Notes under the pieces: model-generated
What the model saw: only the letters and a program-made list of their open reading frames with translations
Databases searched by the model: none
Told to the model about the DNA's origin: nothing
Position numbers and translations under genes: made by a program
Shown here: piece after piece, positions 27,076-35,939 of the stretch
Layout of the letters: each line of letters starts with the position of its first letter
How positions within the stretch are numbered: the stretch's first letter is position 1
Assembly (NCBI GenBank): GCA_047639675.1
Contig: JBLIOI010000003.1
Span: forward strand, 1-64,000
Direction: 5' to 3'
Length of the DNA: 64,000 nt
Source of the DNA: JABACD01 sp047639675
Lineage (GTDB): Bacteria; Planctomycetota; UBA1135; GCA-002686595

Positions 27076-27732
27076 ATGCCTCCGATAGATCACGACTTTT
27101 CCGATAACGGGCTGCTCAAGCTCGCCATGACCCATTCCTCGACGGGGAAGAGTCGGGACAACGAGCGCTTGGAGTTTCTGGGAGACGCGGTTCTCGATCT
27201 GATTGTGGCGGAGCAACTCTTCCTCGATCACCCGGAACGCAACGAAGGCGACTTGACGGAATTCAAGGCCGAGGTCGTTTCGCGCAAGACACTGGCAGAA
27301 GCGGCGCGTCACCTGCGGCTTGATGAGGAGGTCAATGTGGGCTCCGGTATGAAGGGGCGTGCACTTCCACGATCCGTGCAAGCCAACTTGTACGAAGCGC
27401 TACTTGGAGCGATCTACCTCGACGCTGGCCTGGAAGTCTCCCGCGCCTACGTTCTGCAAACCTTGCAGGAGCCTCTATCGCGACCGTCCCACCAGGTCAG
27501 TCCGGAGAATCCGAAGCAACGCTTGCAACAGATGTGCCAACGAATTTGGGGCGCCCCCCCGACCTATCGCACAATTCAAGAGCATGGACGATCTCACGCG
27601 CGCGCCTTCTTAGTGATCGCGAAAGTTGGCGAGCAAGCGTTCCCTAGCGCCTGGGGCCGAACGTTGAAGGAAGCAGAACGCTGGGCAGCCCATGAGGCGC
27701 TACTCATTCTCGACCAGCGCGAGGAATCGTGA
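27076..27732 (+). CDS. rnc: Ribonuclease III
   Basis: 218 aa double-strand-specific endoribonuclease for rRNA processing and RNA decay. The catalytic signature NERLEFLGDAVLDL and the second acidic cluster EALLGAIYLDAGLE, with its metal-binding Asp/Glu, are both intact. A dsRNA-binding domain follows at about 147-215 (NPKQRLQQMCQ ... WGRTLKEAERWAAHEAL). The ATG at 27076 is chosen over an in-frame codon at 27037 because the 13 extra residues are unconserved and the -10 box lies between. The stop overlaps the mfd start (GTGA). Confidence 0.95.
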   Translation: MPPIDHDFSDNGLLKLAMTHSSTGKSRDNERLEFLGDAVLDLIVAEQLFLDHPERNEGDLTEFKAEVVSRKTLAEAARHLRLDEEVNVGSGMKGRALPRSVQANLYEALLGAIYLDAGLEVSRAYVLQTLQEPLSRPSHQVSPENPKQRLQQMCQRIWGAPPTYRTIQEHGRSHARAFLVIAKVGEQAFPSAWGRTLKEAERWAAHEALLILDQREES

Positions 27733-30700
27733 GCGAGCCGCTACTGACAGCCTTACCCGGCGCTTTGGAGGCAATGCAAGAGCAACCGCAATTCGAGCGG
27801 CTGCTGAAGCGCCTAAGCAATACGCGACAAGTTTCCGTCGGTGGCTTGTGGGGAAGCTCCCAGTCTTTGCTCATTGCAAGCATTGCACAGAACCGGCAAG
27901 AACCGCTTATCGTCGTGCTCTCAACGGAAGCTGAAGCGCGTACCTTTGCCGACGACTTGGGTTTCTTTGGCGCAGATCCAGTTTGGTTTCCGGCGCGCAA
28001 CACGATCTCATCCAAAAGTGGCGGCGGCCACGCCGACATTGAGAATGTGCGCTTGCGTTTGCAAGTCGCCCAGGCACTAGTCGGTCCCCCCGAAGGTCGC
28101 CCACGACTCTTCGTGACTTCCGTGCTGGCCCTCATGCAGCCGATCCCTAACGCCAGCGACATCGAACGTGAGTTCCTTTCACTAGCGATTGGCGAACGCT
28201 TGGATCCCGAGCACTTGATGAAGCGCTTGGTCAAGATGGGCTACGAACGCTTGCCGCTGGCCGAGAATCCGGGCGACGTCAGCTTGCGCGGCGACATCCT
28301 CGACATCTATCCCTTCGCCAATGATTTGCCGCTGCGCATAGAGCTCTTTGACGACGAGGTCGAGTCCCTGCGCACCTTCGACCCGGTCGACCAACGCAGC
28401 GTAGAGACTTTGGAATCCGTCGAAGCCTGCTTGGCCAACGACACCGCTACCAGCGAAGATGAGGCGCACGTGGAGCCCATCCGCGTTTTGGCGCCAACAG
28501 CTCTGTACGTGGAAATTGAGCCCTTGCGCATTGAGGACGTTTCGGAAGGGCTGCGTATCCAACGCTCGGAGTACTCGCAGTCACTCCTCAACCTCTCAAG
28601 CGCCGTCGCCAAGCACAAGCAACTCAGCCTGGCCAGTTTGCCTGCGACTAACGTCAACTTCGACACACGCTCCGTCCAGGGCTTGTCTGTTGGCATGACC
28701 GACGCACCCAAGGCGCTGCGCGAAATCGTGGACGCCGGTGGTCAAGTTCAGGTCCTGTGCCAAACGGACGGCGAAGCATCACGTTTCCTCGAACTCGTAA
28801 AAGAGCGTGGCGGCGTCCCTGGCCTAGAGACTTGCGTCGGCATTCTGGGAAAGGGCTTTCAGCTTCAGCCCAAACCTCTCGTCGTTCTCAATCATCGCGA
28901 GCTGGTTGGCATCATCGGCCGACAACACCTGAACTCGAAGGCATCCGCTCACCGCTCGCGGGCAATTCAATCCTTCTTCGAGCTGAAGATCGGCGACTAC
29001 GTAGTGCACGCCGTACACGGACTCGCGCGCTTCCACGGCCTGAAGAAGATGGAGCGCGGCGAGGGCACGGAAGAGCACCTCCAGTTGCACTTCGCCGACG
29101 AAGTCTGCGTCTATGTTCCTGTGTCGCGCATCGACATCGTCCAGCGCTACATCGGTACAGGCTCGTCAGGCCCGGCACTCGATAAGATCGGCAGTGGAAG
29201 TTTCCGCAAGCGCAAAGAAAAGGTGCAGCGCGCACTCTTCGACTTAGCCGCCGACCTGATCGAAGTGCACGCCAAGCGCGCGATGAAGCAGCGCAAGAGC
29301 TGGGGCAAGGACGACGTGATGGTTCGCGAGATGATCGCAGCCTTCCCGTACGTCGAGACAGCAGACCAGCTGACAACGGATGTAGAAGTCGCGAGCGACT
29401 TGGCCAGTGACAAGCCGATGGATCGCTTGATCTGTGGTGACGTTGGTTTTGGAAAGACTGAACTCGCCATGCGCGCCGCCTTCCGCGTGGTGAACGGCGG
29501 GGGCAAGGTGGTTATGCTCGTACCGACAACGGTGCTCGCACAACAGCACTTCAACTCTTTCAGCGAACGCTTCGCCGACTTCCCCGTCACGATTGGTTTG
29601 CTCTCACGCTTCATCACCCCCAAGCAACGCAAGGAGACGATTGCCGCCTCCAACATGGGCGAGATCGACATCTTGATCGGAACCCATCGCGTGCTCTCTA
29701 AAGACGTCAAGCTCGATAGCGTGGGATTAGTGATCATCGACGAAGAACAACGTTTCGGCGTCACGCACAAAGAGCACTTCAAGAAGCTGCGAGCAGAAGT
29801 CGACTTGTTGACGCTATCCGCCACGCCGATCCCGCGCACCTTGCACATGTCACTCTCCGGAGTGCGCGACATCTCCGCCTTGACCGCGCCGCCTGAGGGC
29901 CGCCAGGAAATCGAAACACACCTCGCCTATGTCGAGGACGAAGAAGACATTCGCGAATCGCTACTCTTGGAGAAGAATCGCGGCGGCCAAGTTTTCTACC
30001 TCTACAACCGCGTGAAATCGATTGATTCTGTCGCGCAACATCTACAACAGCTGGTCCCCGAGTGCAGCTTTGCTATTGGGCACGGACAGATGTCCGGACG
30101 CGAACTAGAGCAGGTCATGCGCGTCTTCACGCGTGGCGACGTGGACGTCTTGGTGGCGACCACCATCATCGAAAGCGGTTTGGACGTGCCCGCCGCAGGG
30201 ACAATCATCGTGCACGATGCGGATCGCTTTGGCTTGTCGGAGTTGCACCAGTTGCGGGGTCGCGTGGGGCGCGGTTCGCAGCGTAGTTTCTGCTACCTCT
30301 TGATCGAGAAAAACAAACCAATCCGCGATGTAGCGCGCGAGCGACTCAAAGCTCTTGAGGAGCTGACGCAACTTGGCGCCGGGTTCAAGATCTCGATGAA
30401 GGACCTCGAAATTCGTGGTGCAGGCAACGTGCTCGGCGCGCAACAGTCCGGGCACATTGGCGCGATCGGCTATGACCTCTACTGCCGTCTGCTCAAATCC
30501 ACCGTCGAACGACTGCAAAATGGCGCCAGCTTGACGGAACTCGCAGCCCACGACCCGACCATCGGCGGAGCCGAACTTGAGCTGGGCATTAACGCCTACC
30601 TGCCGGACAGCTGGATTCCGGATGTGCACACGAGGATTGAAATTCTGCGCCAGCTCGCGGATACAAATTCGCTCGAGAGCCACGCGGAAGTGCAAGAAAG

Positions 30701-30989
30701 CCTGCGCGACCGCTTCGGGCGAATTCCCCCGGAAGCCCTTAGCCTCCTGCGCTCTTTCCGTCTCAAGTTGCGCTTGGAAGAACTCTCGATCACACGCCTC
30801 GCCTGGCAGGGCGACTGCTACTTGGTCCAATTCGAGGATCGTGTGGCCCTCGAAGGCGCCTTCTCGGGGAAACGAGTGGATTTGCGCCCGATTCGAACGG
30901 GAATCGCTCATCTTCGAACTCCGGCCAAGATCAACTCGTCGACAAAGGCCCTGGACTGGTTTGAAAATCTCGTGCGGGTCGGCGCTTAG
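27729..30989 (+). CDS. mfd: Transcription-repair coupling factor Mfd
   Basis: 1086 aa ATP-dependent translocase that removes RNA polymerase stalled at DNA lesions and recruits UvrA. In order: a UvrB-like N-terminal module with LPLAENPGDVSLRGDILDIYP (about 175-195), the RNA-polymerase-interacting Tudor-like domain near GDYVVHAVHGLARFHGL (about 418-435), and the RecG-like motor with Walker A GDVGFGKTE (about 570), DEEQRFGV (about 671), LSATPIPRTLHMSL and QLRGRVGRG. The C-terminal TRCF domain includes LGINAYLPDSWIPD. A GTG start overlaps the rnc stop by 4 bp. Slightly shorter than the usual 1150 aa, with no obvious missing domain. Confidence 0.97.
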   Translation: MSEPLLTALPGALEAMQEQPQFERLLKRLSNTRQVSVGGLWGSSQSLLIASIAQNRQEPLIVVLSTEAEARTFADDLGFFGADPVWFPARNTISSKSGGGHADIENVRLRLQVAQALVGPPEGRPRLFVTSVLALMQPIPNASDIEREFLSLAIGERLDPEHLMKRLVKMGYERLPLAENPGDVSLRGDILDIYPFANDLPLRIELFDDEVESLRTFDPVDQRSVETLESVEACLANDTATSEDEAHVEPIRVLAPTALYVEIEPLRIEDVSEGLRIQRSEYSQSLLNLSSAVAKHKQLSLASLPATNVNFDTRSVQGLSVGMTDAPKALREIVDAGGQVQVLCQTDGEASRFLELVKERGGVPGLETCVGILGKGFQLQPKPLVVLNHRELVGIIGRQHLNSKASAHRSRAIQSFFELKIGDYVVHAVHGLARFHGLKKMERGEGTEEHLQLHFADEVCVYVPVSRIDIVQRYIGTGSSGPALDKIGSGSFRKRKEKVQRALFDLAADLIEVHAKRAMKQRKSWGKDDVMVREMIAAFPYVETADQLTTDVEVASDLASDKPMDRLICGDVGFGKTELAMRAAFRVVNGGGKVVMLVPTTVLAQQHFNSFSERFADFPVTIGLLSRFITPKQRKETIAASNMGEIDILIGTHRVLSKDVKLDSVGLVIIDEEQRFGVTHKEHFKKLRAEVDLLTLSATPIPRTLHMSLSGVRDISALTAPPEGRQEIETHLAYVEDEEDIRESLLLEKNRGGQVFYLYNRVKSIDSVAQHLQQLVPECSFAIGHGQMSGRELEQVMRVFTRGDVDVLVATTIIESGLDVPAAGTIIVHDADRFGLSELHQLRGRVGRGSQRSFCYLLIEKNKPIRDVARERLKALEELTQLGAGFKISMKDLEIRGAGNVLGAQQSGHIGAIGYDLYCRLLKSTVERLQNGASLTELAAHDPTIGGAELELGINAYLPDSWIPDVHTRIEILRQLADTNSLESHAEVQESLRDRFGRIPPEALSLLRSFRLKLRLEELSITRLAWQGDCYLVQFEDRVALEGAFSGKRVDLRPIRTGIAHLRTPAKINSSTKALDWFENLVRVGA

Positions 30990-31062
30990 CCCCAAAATCC
31001 CTGGGGCGAGCGTAGCTTCTAACGGAACCAGCCCTTGAACTTGGCTAGTCACCGGGACAACA

Positions 31063-32340
31063 ATGCGCACCCGCCCACGACGAACTATGAATCACTCACT
31101 CCGCGCCCTTTGCCCGCTGCTTCTCTTTCTTGGACTCTGCGCACCGGTTAACGCCGCCCAAATCCAGCAGCAGCCCCAGACAGTCCCCGCGCCCCCCGCC
31201 TTCGAACAGATTGACGGAGTTGCCCTCGTCATCAACGGAGACGCAATCACCGATGGCGCCATCGATCGCGCAGTCGATCGCGCCCGAGCCAAGCAAACGC
31301 TCTCGACACAAGAGGAGTACATCGCGCTGTACCGTGAAGTGCGCGCCCAAATGATCGAGTCCAACCTGATGCGGCAGGCGGGAGAGGACATGGGGCTTCC
31401 GCCCGAAGTCATCCGTTCGCATGTCTCAGGCATGCTCGAAGACCAACAGGAGAAGTCTGGCGGCGCCTTCGAGATGGCCAAGAAGCTGCGCGAAGAGGAC
31501 ACGACGGCCGCTGAGATTCGCGAGAGCCTGGAGAGCAAAACGGTCACAGATGAGTGGCGCCGCAAGGTTATCGGCTATGCCGGGCCCGGTGCGCGCACCG
31601 CGGAAGACCGCTTCATCCGCCCGGGAACCCTGGGCCAGCACTACCGCCACATCCAGCGCACCGGCAAGGATATGAAGCCACTCGTGTCCCTCGGCGCGCG
31701 CCCGGCGACCTACGATTTGCAGATCCTCTTGATCGATGCCCAGAAGTTCGGCGGCCTTGCAAAGGCCCAGGAAGTCGCGATCGACGTCTGGTCTTCGGCC
31801 AGCGAGGGCGAAGAGGATTGGGATGACCTGGTCGAGGAATTCGGAGCGATCGAAAACCAGGGGATGGTCCCCGGCCTCGACATCGAGATCATCCAACGCG
31901 CCCTCGACCCGGGCGACGGCAGCATGTTGCAGTTCGTCATGGAAGGGCCCTTGGACCGGATCTCCAAGGTGATGCCCTACCTGCGCTTGAACCAAGCCAC
32001 GGGCCAACGCCAACAGGTCGGCTTTGCCATTTACCGCCTTCTAAGTCGTGAAATTGCCCTGCTTCCCGAGTACGACAGGGAAGGGGTCCAACGCCAGTTG
32101 CGGCGTTTCCTGGATGGCATCGGCGACGAGCAACGGATGCAACTGGCTCTCGACAAGCTCCAACGAACCGCCTACATCTGGCACCGGGGCCTCGCCCAGC
32201 AAGAAGCCAACCTGGAGCTCAAAGAACAACAACGGGACGATGCCATCGAGGCCGCCCGCGAGCAGAACGCCGAGAAAATCAAGGAAGCTGCAATGGAACC
32301 GGAAGCAAGTCCGGCAGCCCCGGAGAAACCAGGCGAGTGA
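31063..32340 (+). CDS. Exported SurA-like chaperone/peptidyl-prolyl isomerase-family protein
   Basis: 425 aa with a signal peptide ending near VNA-AQ (about residue 32). Residues about 43-160 resemble the SurA N-terminal chaperone domain (IDGVALVINGDAITDGAIDRAV, then a helical stretch with REVRAQMIESNLMRQAGEDMG). I do not see a classical parvulin domain, so isomerase activity is doubtful. The C-terminal 60 residues are charged and Gln/Glu-rich. It follows mfd by 73 bp. An ATG at 31087 is an alternative start with an equally good signal peptide. The likely role is folding of exported proteins. Confidence 0.7.
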   Translation: MRTRPRRTMNHSLRALCPLLLFLGLCAPVNAAQIQQQPQTVPAPPAFEQIDGVALVINGDAITDGAIDRAVDRARAKQTLSTQEEYIALYREVRAQMIESNLMRQAGEDMGLPPEVIRSHVSGMLEDQQEKSGGAFEMAKKLREEDTTAAEIRESLESKTVTDEWRRKVIGYAGPGARTAEDRFIRPGTLGQHYRHIQRTGKDMKPLVSLGARPATYDLQILLIDAQKFGGLAKAQEVAIDVWSSASEGEEDWDDLVEEFGAIENQGMVPGLDIEIIQRALDPGDGSMLQFVMEGPLDRISKVMPYLRLNQATGQRQQVGFAIYRLLSREIALLPEYDREGVQRQLRRFLDGIGDEQRMQLALDKLQRTAYIWHRGLAQQEANLELKEQQRDDAIEAAREQNAEKIKEAAMEPEASPAAPEKPGE

Positions 32341-32401
32341 CTGCTGGTAGAGAATCGGCACGAGCCGGGCGACTGGCCGTGGTCCTGCGCAATTCCCTCG
32401 A

Positions 32402-32407
32402 TATACT
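32402..32407 (+). promoter_or_regulatory. Candidate -10 box (TATACT) with a ~195-nt leader
   Basis: One mismatch to TATAAT, in the 266-bp gap before the first 519-aa paralog. The leader contains GC-rich self-complementary runs (32424-32460, e.g. GGGGGCG...TGCCCC and GTGGGGATCCCCCC). No clear -35. Confidence 0.35.
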
Positions 32408-32606
32408 CTGAACCCCTCCGACTTGGGGGCGTTGGTGCCCCTCGTGGGGATCCCCCCAGCGTGAATGCCGCCCCTGCATGGACACAACCACGTCCGAGCA
32501 AGGGTGTTACAGCCACAACGACAACTCCCGACTGCGACTCTCCTCTTCTGAAACCGGCTCACCGGACCAGGACGGGACCCGAATAGGCCCATAGGCCGAC
32601 CACGTC

Positions 32607-34166
32607 ATGAGCGAAGATCTAGGCGACATCCAAATCGAAAGCAGCCTTCCCAAGCCCTGGGAAGACGAGGTGACCTTTAACGACATCCTTTACGATTGGA
32701 TGGGCCGCGCCCCGTGGCTGGCCATTTCGGCGGTCGCCCACGTGATGGTTTTCCTCTTGCTCGCGGTTATTCCGTGGAACATCTTCGACAATGAGGATAT
32801 CAAGGAGCTGAACGCGGCCCTCGACGTCCCCCCGGAAGAAGTCTTCGAAGAGCCTGAAGAAGAAATCGAGGAGGAGATCGAGGAGGAAGAGCCTCTCGAG
32901 GAGCCCGTTCTTAAGGACGCTGAGGTCTCTGACCACAACGAGACCGACGAGAACCAGGACTTCGCTGAATCCGAAGGCGACCCGGACTTCCTCAGCGATT
33001 CGCCCTTCGACGAGTCCAACCTCAACGACGTCATCGGTATCGGTGGCGGCGCCGGCGGCAAGTTCGGTGGACGCTTCGGCGGCCGTCGCAACCTACGCAC
33101 CGCGGGTGGCTCTGGTACAGAACAAGCCCTAAAGGACGGCCTGGAGTGGCTCGCAAACCACCAAGACCAAGACGGCAAGTGGGACGCGGACGAGTTCATG
33201 AAGCACGACCCGGCTTCGGACCCGACCGAGGGCCCGGGCCACGCTGAGCACGACGTCGGAGTCACCGGCTTGGCGCTGCTCGCCTTCATGGGTGATGGCC
33301 ACACGACCCGCGAGGGTTTGTACAAGGACCGCGTTGTGCGCGGTATCAAGTGGCTGCGCGACGAGCAGGACTTCGAGAACGGTTTGATCGGCGACAAGGT
33401 CGGCATGGCGTTCCTTTACGACCACGGTATTGCGACCTTGGCTCTCTGCGAGGCTTACTACTTCTCCAAGTCCCCCATCATCCGCGGCAATGCTCAGAAG
33501 GCGATCAACTTCGTCACGACTTCGCGCAACCCCTACGGGGTTTGGCGCTACGACGTTCCGCCCTCAGGCGACAACGATACGTCGGTCAGTGGTTGGATGG
33601 TCTTCGCACTCAAGTCCGCCGAGGAAGCTGGTCTCAAGATTGACTCGCAGTCCTTCAACGACTCGATTGCTTGGTTTGACGAAGTGACCGACAAGCAAAG
33701 TGGTCGCGTTGGATACAGCGCGATTGGAGAGCCCTCATCACGTACCCCTGGCGTCAACGATCAGTACCCGCGTGAGAACACCGAGGCAATGACGGCCGTT
33801 GGTTTGCTTTGCCGCTTCTTCCTTGGACAAGAGCCGGCAGGCGAGCCGATCATGACCAAGCATGCTGACTTGATGCTTAAGACCTTGCCCGAATGGGATG
33901 ACGTCGATGGCTACACCAACGACCTCTACTACTGGTACTACGGCTCCTACGCTATGTACCAGATGGGCGGCAAGCACTGGAAGGCATGGAACGGCGCCAT
34001 GAAGACAGCCGTTGTCGACTCACAGGATCAGAACGGTTCATCCAAGGGTTCTTGGGTTCCGAACGGGCCTTGGGGACACGCTGGTGGCAGAGTCTACTCC
34101 ACCGCAATTTGTGTTTTGTGCCTCGAGGTTTACTTCCGTTACGCGAAGGTCCTCGGCGCGCGCTGA
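32607..34166 (+). CDS. Membrane-anchored prenyltransferase/squalene-oxidase-repeat protein, copy 1
   Basis: 519 aa. A short cytoplasmic N-terminus (ESSLPKPWEDE) precedes one membrane helix (about 35-60, APWLAISAVAHVMVFLLLAV). A strongly acidic linker (about 73-130, runs of Glu) and a Gly/Arg patch (GGRFGG RRNLR, about 152-164) follow. Residues about 168-519 form an alpha/alpha-toroid like those in prenyltransferases and squalene cyclases (GLEWLANHQDQDGKWD, GVTGLALLAFMGDGHT, AINFVTTSRNPYGVWRYD, TAVGLLCRFF). The cyclase DXDD acid motif is not evident, so this is probably a binding or scaffold protein rather than a cyclase. Followed by a strong terminator and a near-identical paralog. Confidence 0.85.
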   Translation: MSEDLGDIQIESSLPKPWEDEVTFNDILYDWMGRAPWLAISAVAHVMVFLLLAVIPWNIFDNEDIKELNAALDVPPEEVFEEPEEEIEEEIEEEEPLEEPVLKDAEVSDHNETDENQDFAESEGDPDFLSDSPFDESNLNDVIGIGGGAGGKFGGRFGGRRNLRTAGGSGTEQALKDGLEWLANHQDQDGKWDADEFMKHDPASDPTEGPGHAEHDVGVTGLALLAFMGDGHTTREGLYKDRVVRGIKWLRDEQDFENGLIGDKVGMAFLYDHGIATLALCEAYYFSKSPIIRGNAQKAINFVTTSRNPYGVWRYDVPPSGDNDTSVSGWMVFALKSAEEAGLKIDSQSFNDSIAWFDEVTDKQSGRVGYSAIGEPSSRTPGVNDQYPRENTEAMTAVGLLCRFFLGQEPAGEPIMTKHADLMLKTLPEWDDVDGYTNDLYYWYYGSYAMYQMGGKHWKAWNGAMKTAVVDSQDQNGSSKGSWVPNGPWGHAGGRVYSTAICVLCLEVYFRYAKVLGAR

Positions 34167-34186
34167 TCACAGCGCTTCGATTCAAG

Positions 34187-34220
34187 CCCCTCGCTTGCTC
34201 CAGCAAGCGGGGGGTTTTTT
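34187..34220 (+). terminator. Rho-independent terminator after paralog copy 1
   Basis: A GC-rich stem of about 12 bp (CCCCTCGCTTGC with GCAAGCGGGGGG, one G-T pair) and a 4-nt loop, followed by TTTTTT at 34215-34220. It separates the two tandem paralogs into independent transcripts. Confidence 0.92.
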
Positions 34221-34340
34221 CGTGTCCACTGAACCAGGTTGATACGCAGACGTTGAAAGACCTGCGCGAGCGACCGCGCCCGCTCGGACACTGATCAGTC
34301 CACTTGGGCGCCCCGTACCTCTTTCACAACCGATAACGCC

Positions 34341-35900
34341 ATGAGTGAATTACTAGGCGAACCCTGTATCGAAAGCACTCTTCCCAAGCCTTGGGAAGAT
34401 GAAAGGACTTTCAATGACATCCTCTATGAGTGGATGGCGCGCGCGCCCTGGCTGGCGATTTCAGCCACAACCCACCTAATGGCCTTTCTCCTGCTCGCAG
34501 TCATTCCGTGGAACATCTTCGACCAAGAAGAGATGAGCGTGGTGCAAACCACGATCGATCTACCCGTGGAGGATATCTTCGATGAGCCGGAGGTCGAACC
34601 CGAGGAGCCTATTGAACTCGAGGAACCTGAGGACGAGCCTACGCCCACGGACGCGGAGGTTTCCGATCACGTCGAGACCGACACCGATCAAGAGTTTGCC
34701 GAGAGTGAAGGCGATCCTGACTTGCAGGCTGAATTGCCTTTCACGAACGACAGTATCAACAGCATCTTGGGAATTGGCGGCAACCCTGGCGGTAAGGCCG
34801 GCGGCCGTTTCGGTGGAAATCGCGATCTAAGATCTAAGGGCGGATCGGGCACTGAGCCCGCCGTACTCGAGGGTCTCAACTGGCTTGCACTGCACCAGGA
34901 CAGCGACGGGAAGTGGGATGCGGATGGGTTCATGAAACATGATTCTGCTGCCGATCAGAGCAGTGGCCCGGGTCACGCAGAACACGATGTGGGCGTAACT
35001 GGGTTAGCGCTACTCGCTTTCATGGGAGACGGTCACACGACGCGCCAAGGCCTGCACAAGGATCGTGTCGTTCGCGGAATCAAATGGTTGCGCGACCAGC
35101 AAGACTTCGAGAACGGATTGATCGGCGACAAGATAGGCACGTCCTTTCTCTACGACCACGGCATCGCAACCTTGGCACTGTGTGAAGCCTACTACTTCTC
35201 CAAGTCCCCTATCCTTCGCCCCAACGCGCAGAAGGCAATCAACTTCGTTACGACCGCACGCAATCCCTATGGCGTCTGGCGCTACGATGTTCCACCGTCC
35301 GGCGGCAACGATACCTCGGTGACGGGTTGGATGGTCTTCGCCTTGAAGTCTGCCGAAGAGTCTGGCCTCAAAATCGACTCGCAGGCATTCGGTGACTCGC
35401 TAGCTTGGTTCGACGAGGTAAGCGACCCGCAGAGCGGCCGGGTCGGATACAGCGAGGTTGGCGAGCCCTCTTCACGCACGCCCGGCGTCAACGATCAGTA
35501 CCCACGCGAGAAGGGCGAAGCCATGACCGCCGTGGGCCTACTCTGCCGCTTCTTCCTCGGGCAAACTCCAGCGGAGCAGCCCATCATGAAGAAGCACGCG
35601 GAGCTAATCGTCAAAACTGTGCCGGAATGGGATGACGAAAAGGGCCTCTCCAATGACCTCTACTACTGGTATTACGGCACCTATGCCATGTATCAGATGG
35701 GCGGGCGCTATTGGAAAGCTTGGAATAAAGCGATGAAGGCTGCGCTGATTGACTCCCAAGCAAAGAGTGGTGCAGCCAAGGGTTCTTGGATTCCCAATGG
35801 TCCCTGGGGTCATGCGGGCGGCCGAGTTTACTCCACCGCGCTCTCCGTCCTTTGCCTGGAGGTCTACTTCCGCTACTCGCGGATCTTGGGCTCGCGTTGA
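34341..35900 (+). CDS. Membrane-anchored prenyltransferase/squalene-oxidase-repeat protein, copy 2
   Basis: 519 aa, exactly the length of the preceding gene and colinear with it from the first residues (MSELLGEPCIESTLPKPWED) to the last (VYFRYSRILGSR). It has the same TM helix, acidic linker, Gly/Arg patch and toroid. Differences concentrate in the acidic linker (about 62-105), where copy 2 uses Pro/Val more than Glu runs. This is a recent tandem duplication, judged by eye; DNA identity is clearly lower than protein identity, so it is not brand-new. Function unknown, presumably the same partner system as copy 1. Confidence 0.85.
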   Translation: MSELLGEPCIESTLPKPWEDERTFNDILYEWMARAPWLAISATTHLMAFLLLAVIPWNIFDQEEMSVVQTTIDLPVEDIFDEPEVEPEEPIELEEPEDEPTPTDAEVSDHVETDTDQEFAESEGDPDLQAELPFTNDSINSILGIGGNPGGKAGGRFGGNRDLRSKGGSGTEPAVLEGLNWLALHQDSDGKWDADGFMKHDSAADQSSGPGHAEHDVGVTGLALLAFMGDGHTTRQGLHKDRVVRGIKWLRDQQDFENGLIGDKIGTSFLYDHGIATLALCEAYYFSKSPILRPNAQKAINFVTTARNPYGVWRYDVPPSGGNDTSVTGWMVFALKSAEESGLKIDSQAFGDSLAWFDEVSDPQSGRVGYSEVGEPSSRTPGVNDQYPREKGEAMTAVGLLCRFFLGQTPAEQPIMKKHAELIVKTVPEWDDEKGLSNDLYYWYYGTYAMYQMGGRYWKAWNKAMKAALIDSQAKSGAAKGSWIPNGPWGHAGGRVYSTALSVLCLEVYFRYSRILGSR

Positions 35901-35927
35901 GTTCTTTCTTGTGAGCACGGGCTCAGC

Positions 35928-35933
35928 TAGGCT
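35928..35933 (+). promoter_or_regulatory. Candidate leaderless -10 box (TAGGCT)
   Basis: Ends exactly 6 nt before the ATG at 35940; no Shine-Dalgarno. Confidence 0.4.
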
Positions 35934-35939
35934 GCGCCC

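Noticed and set aside
32607..35900. Hopanoid/squalene cyclase function for the tandem paralogs
   Set aside because: Only the repeat fold is seen; no cyclase DXDD motif is evident and the proteins carry an N-terminal anchor and acidic linker unlike cyclases.
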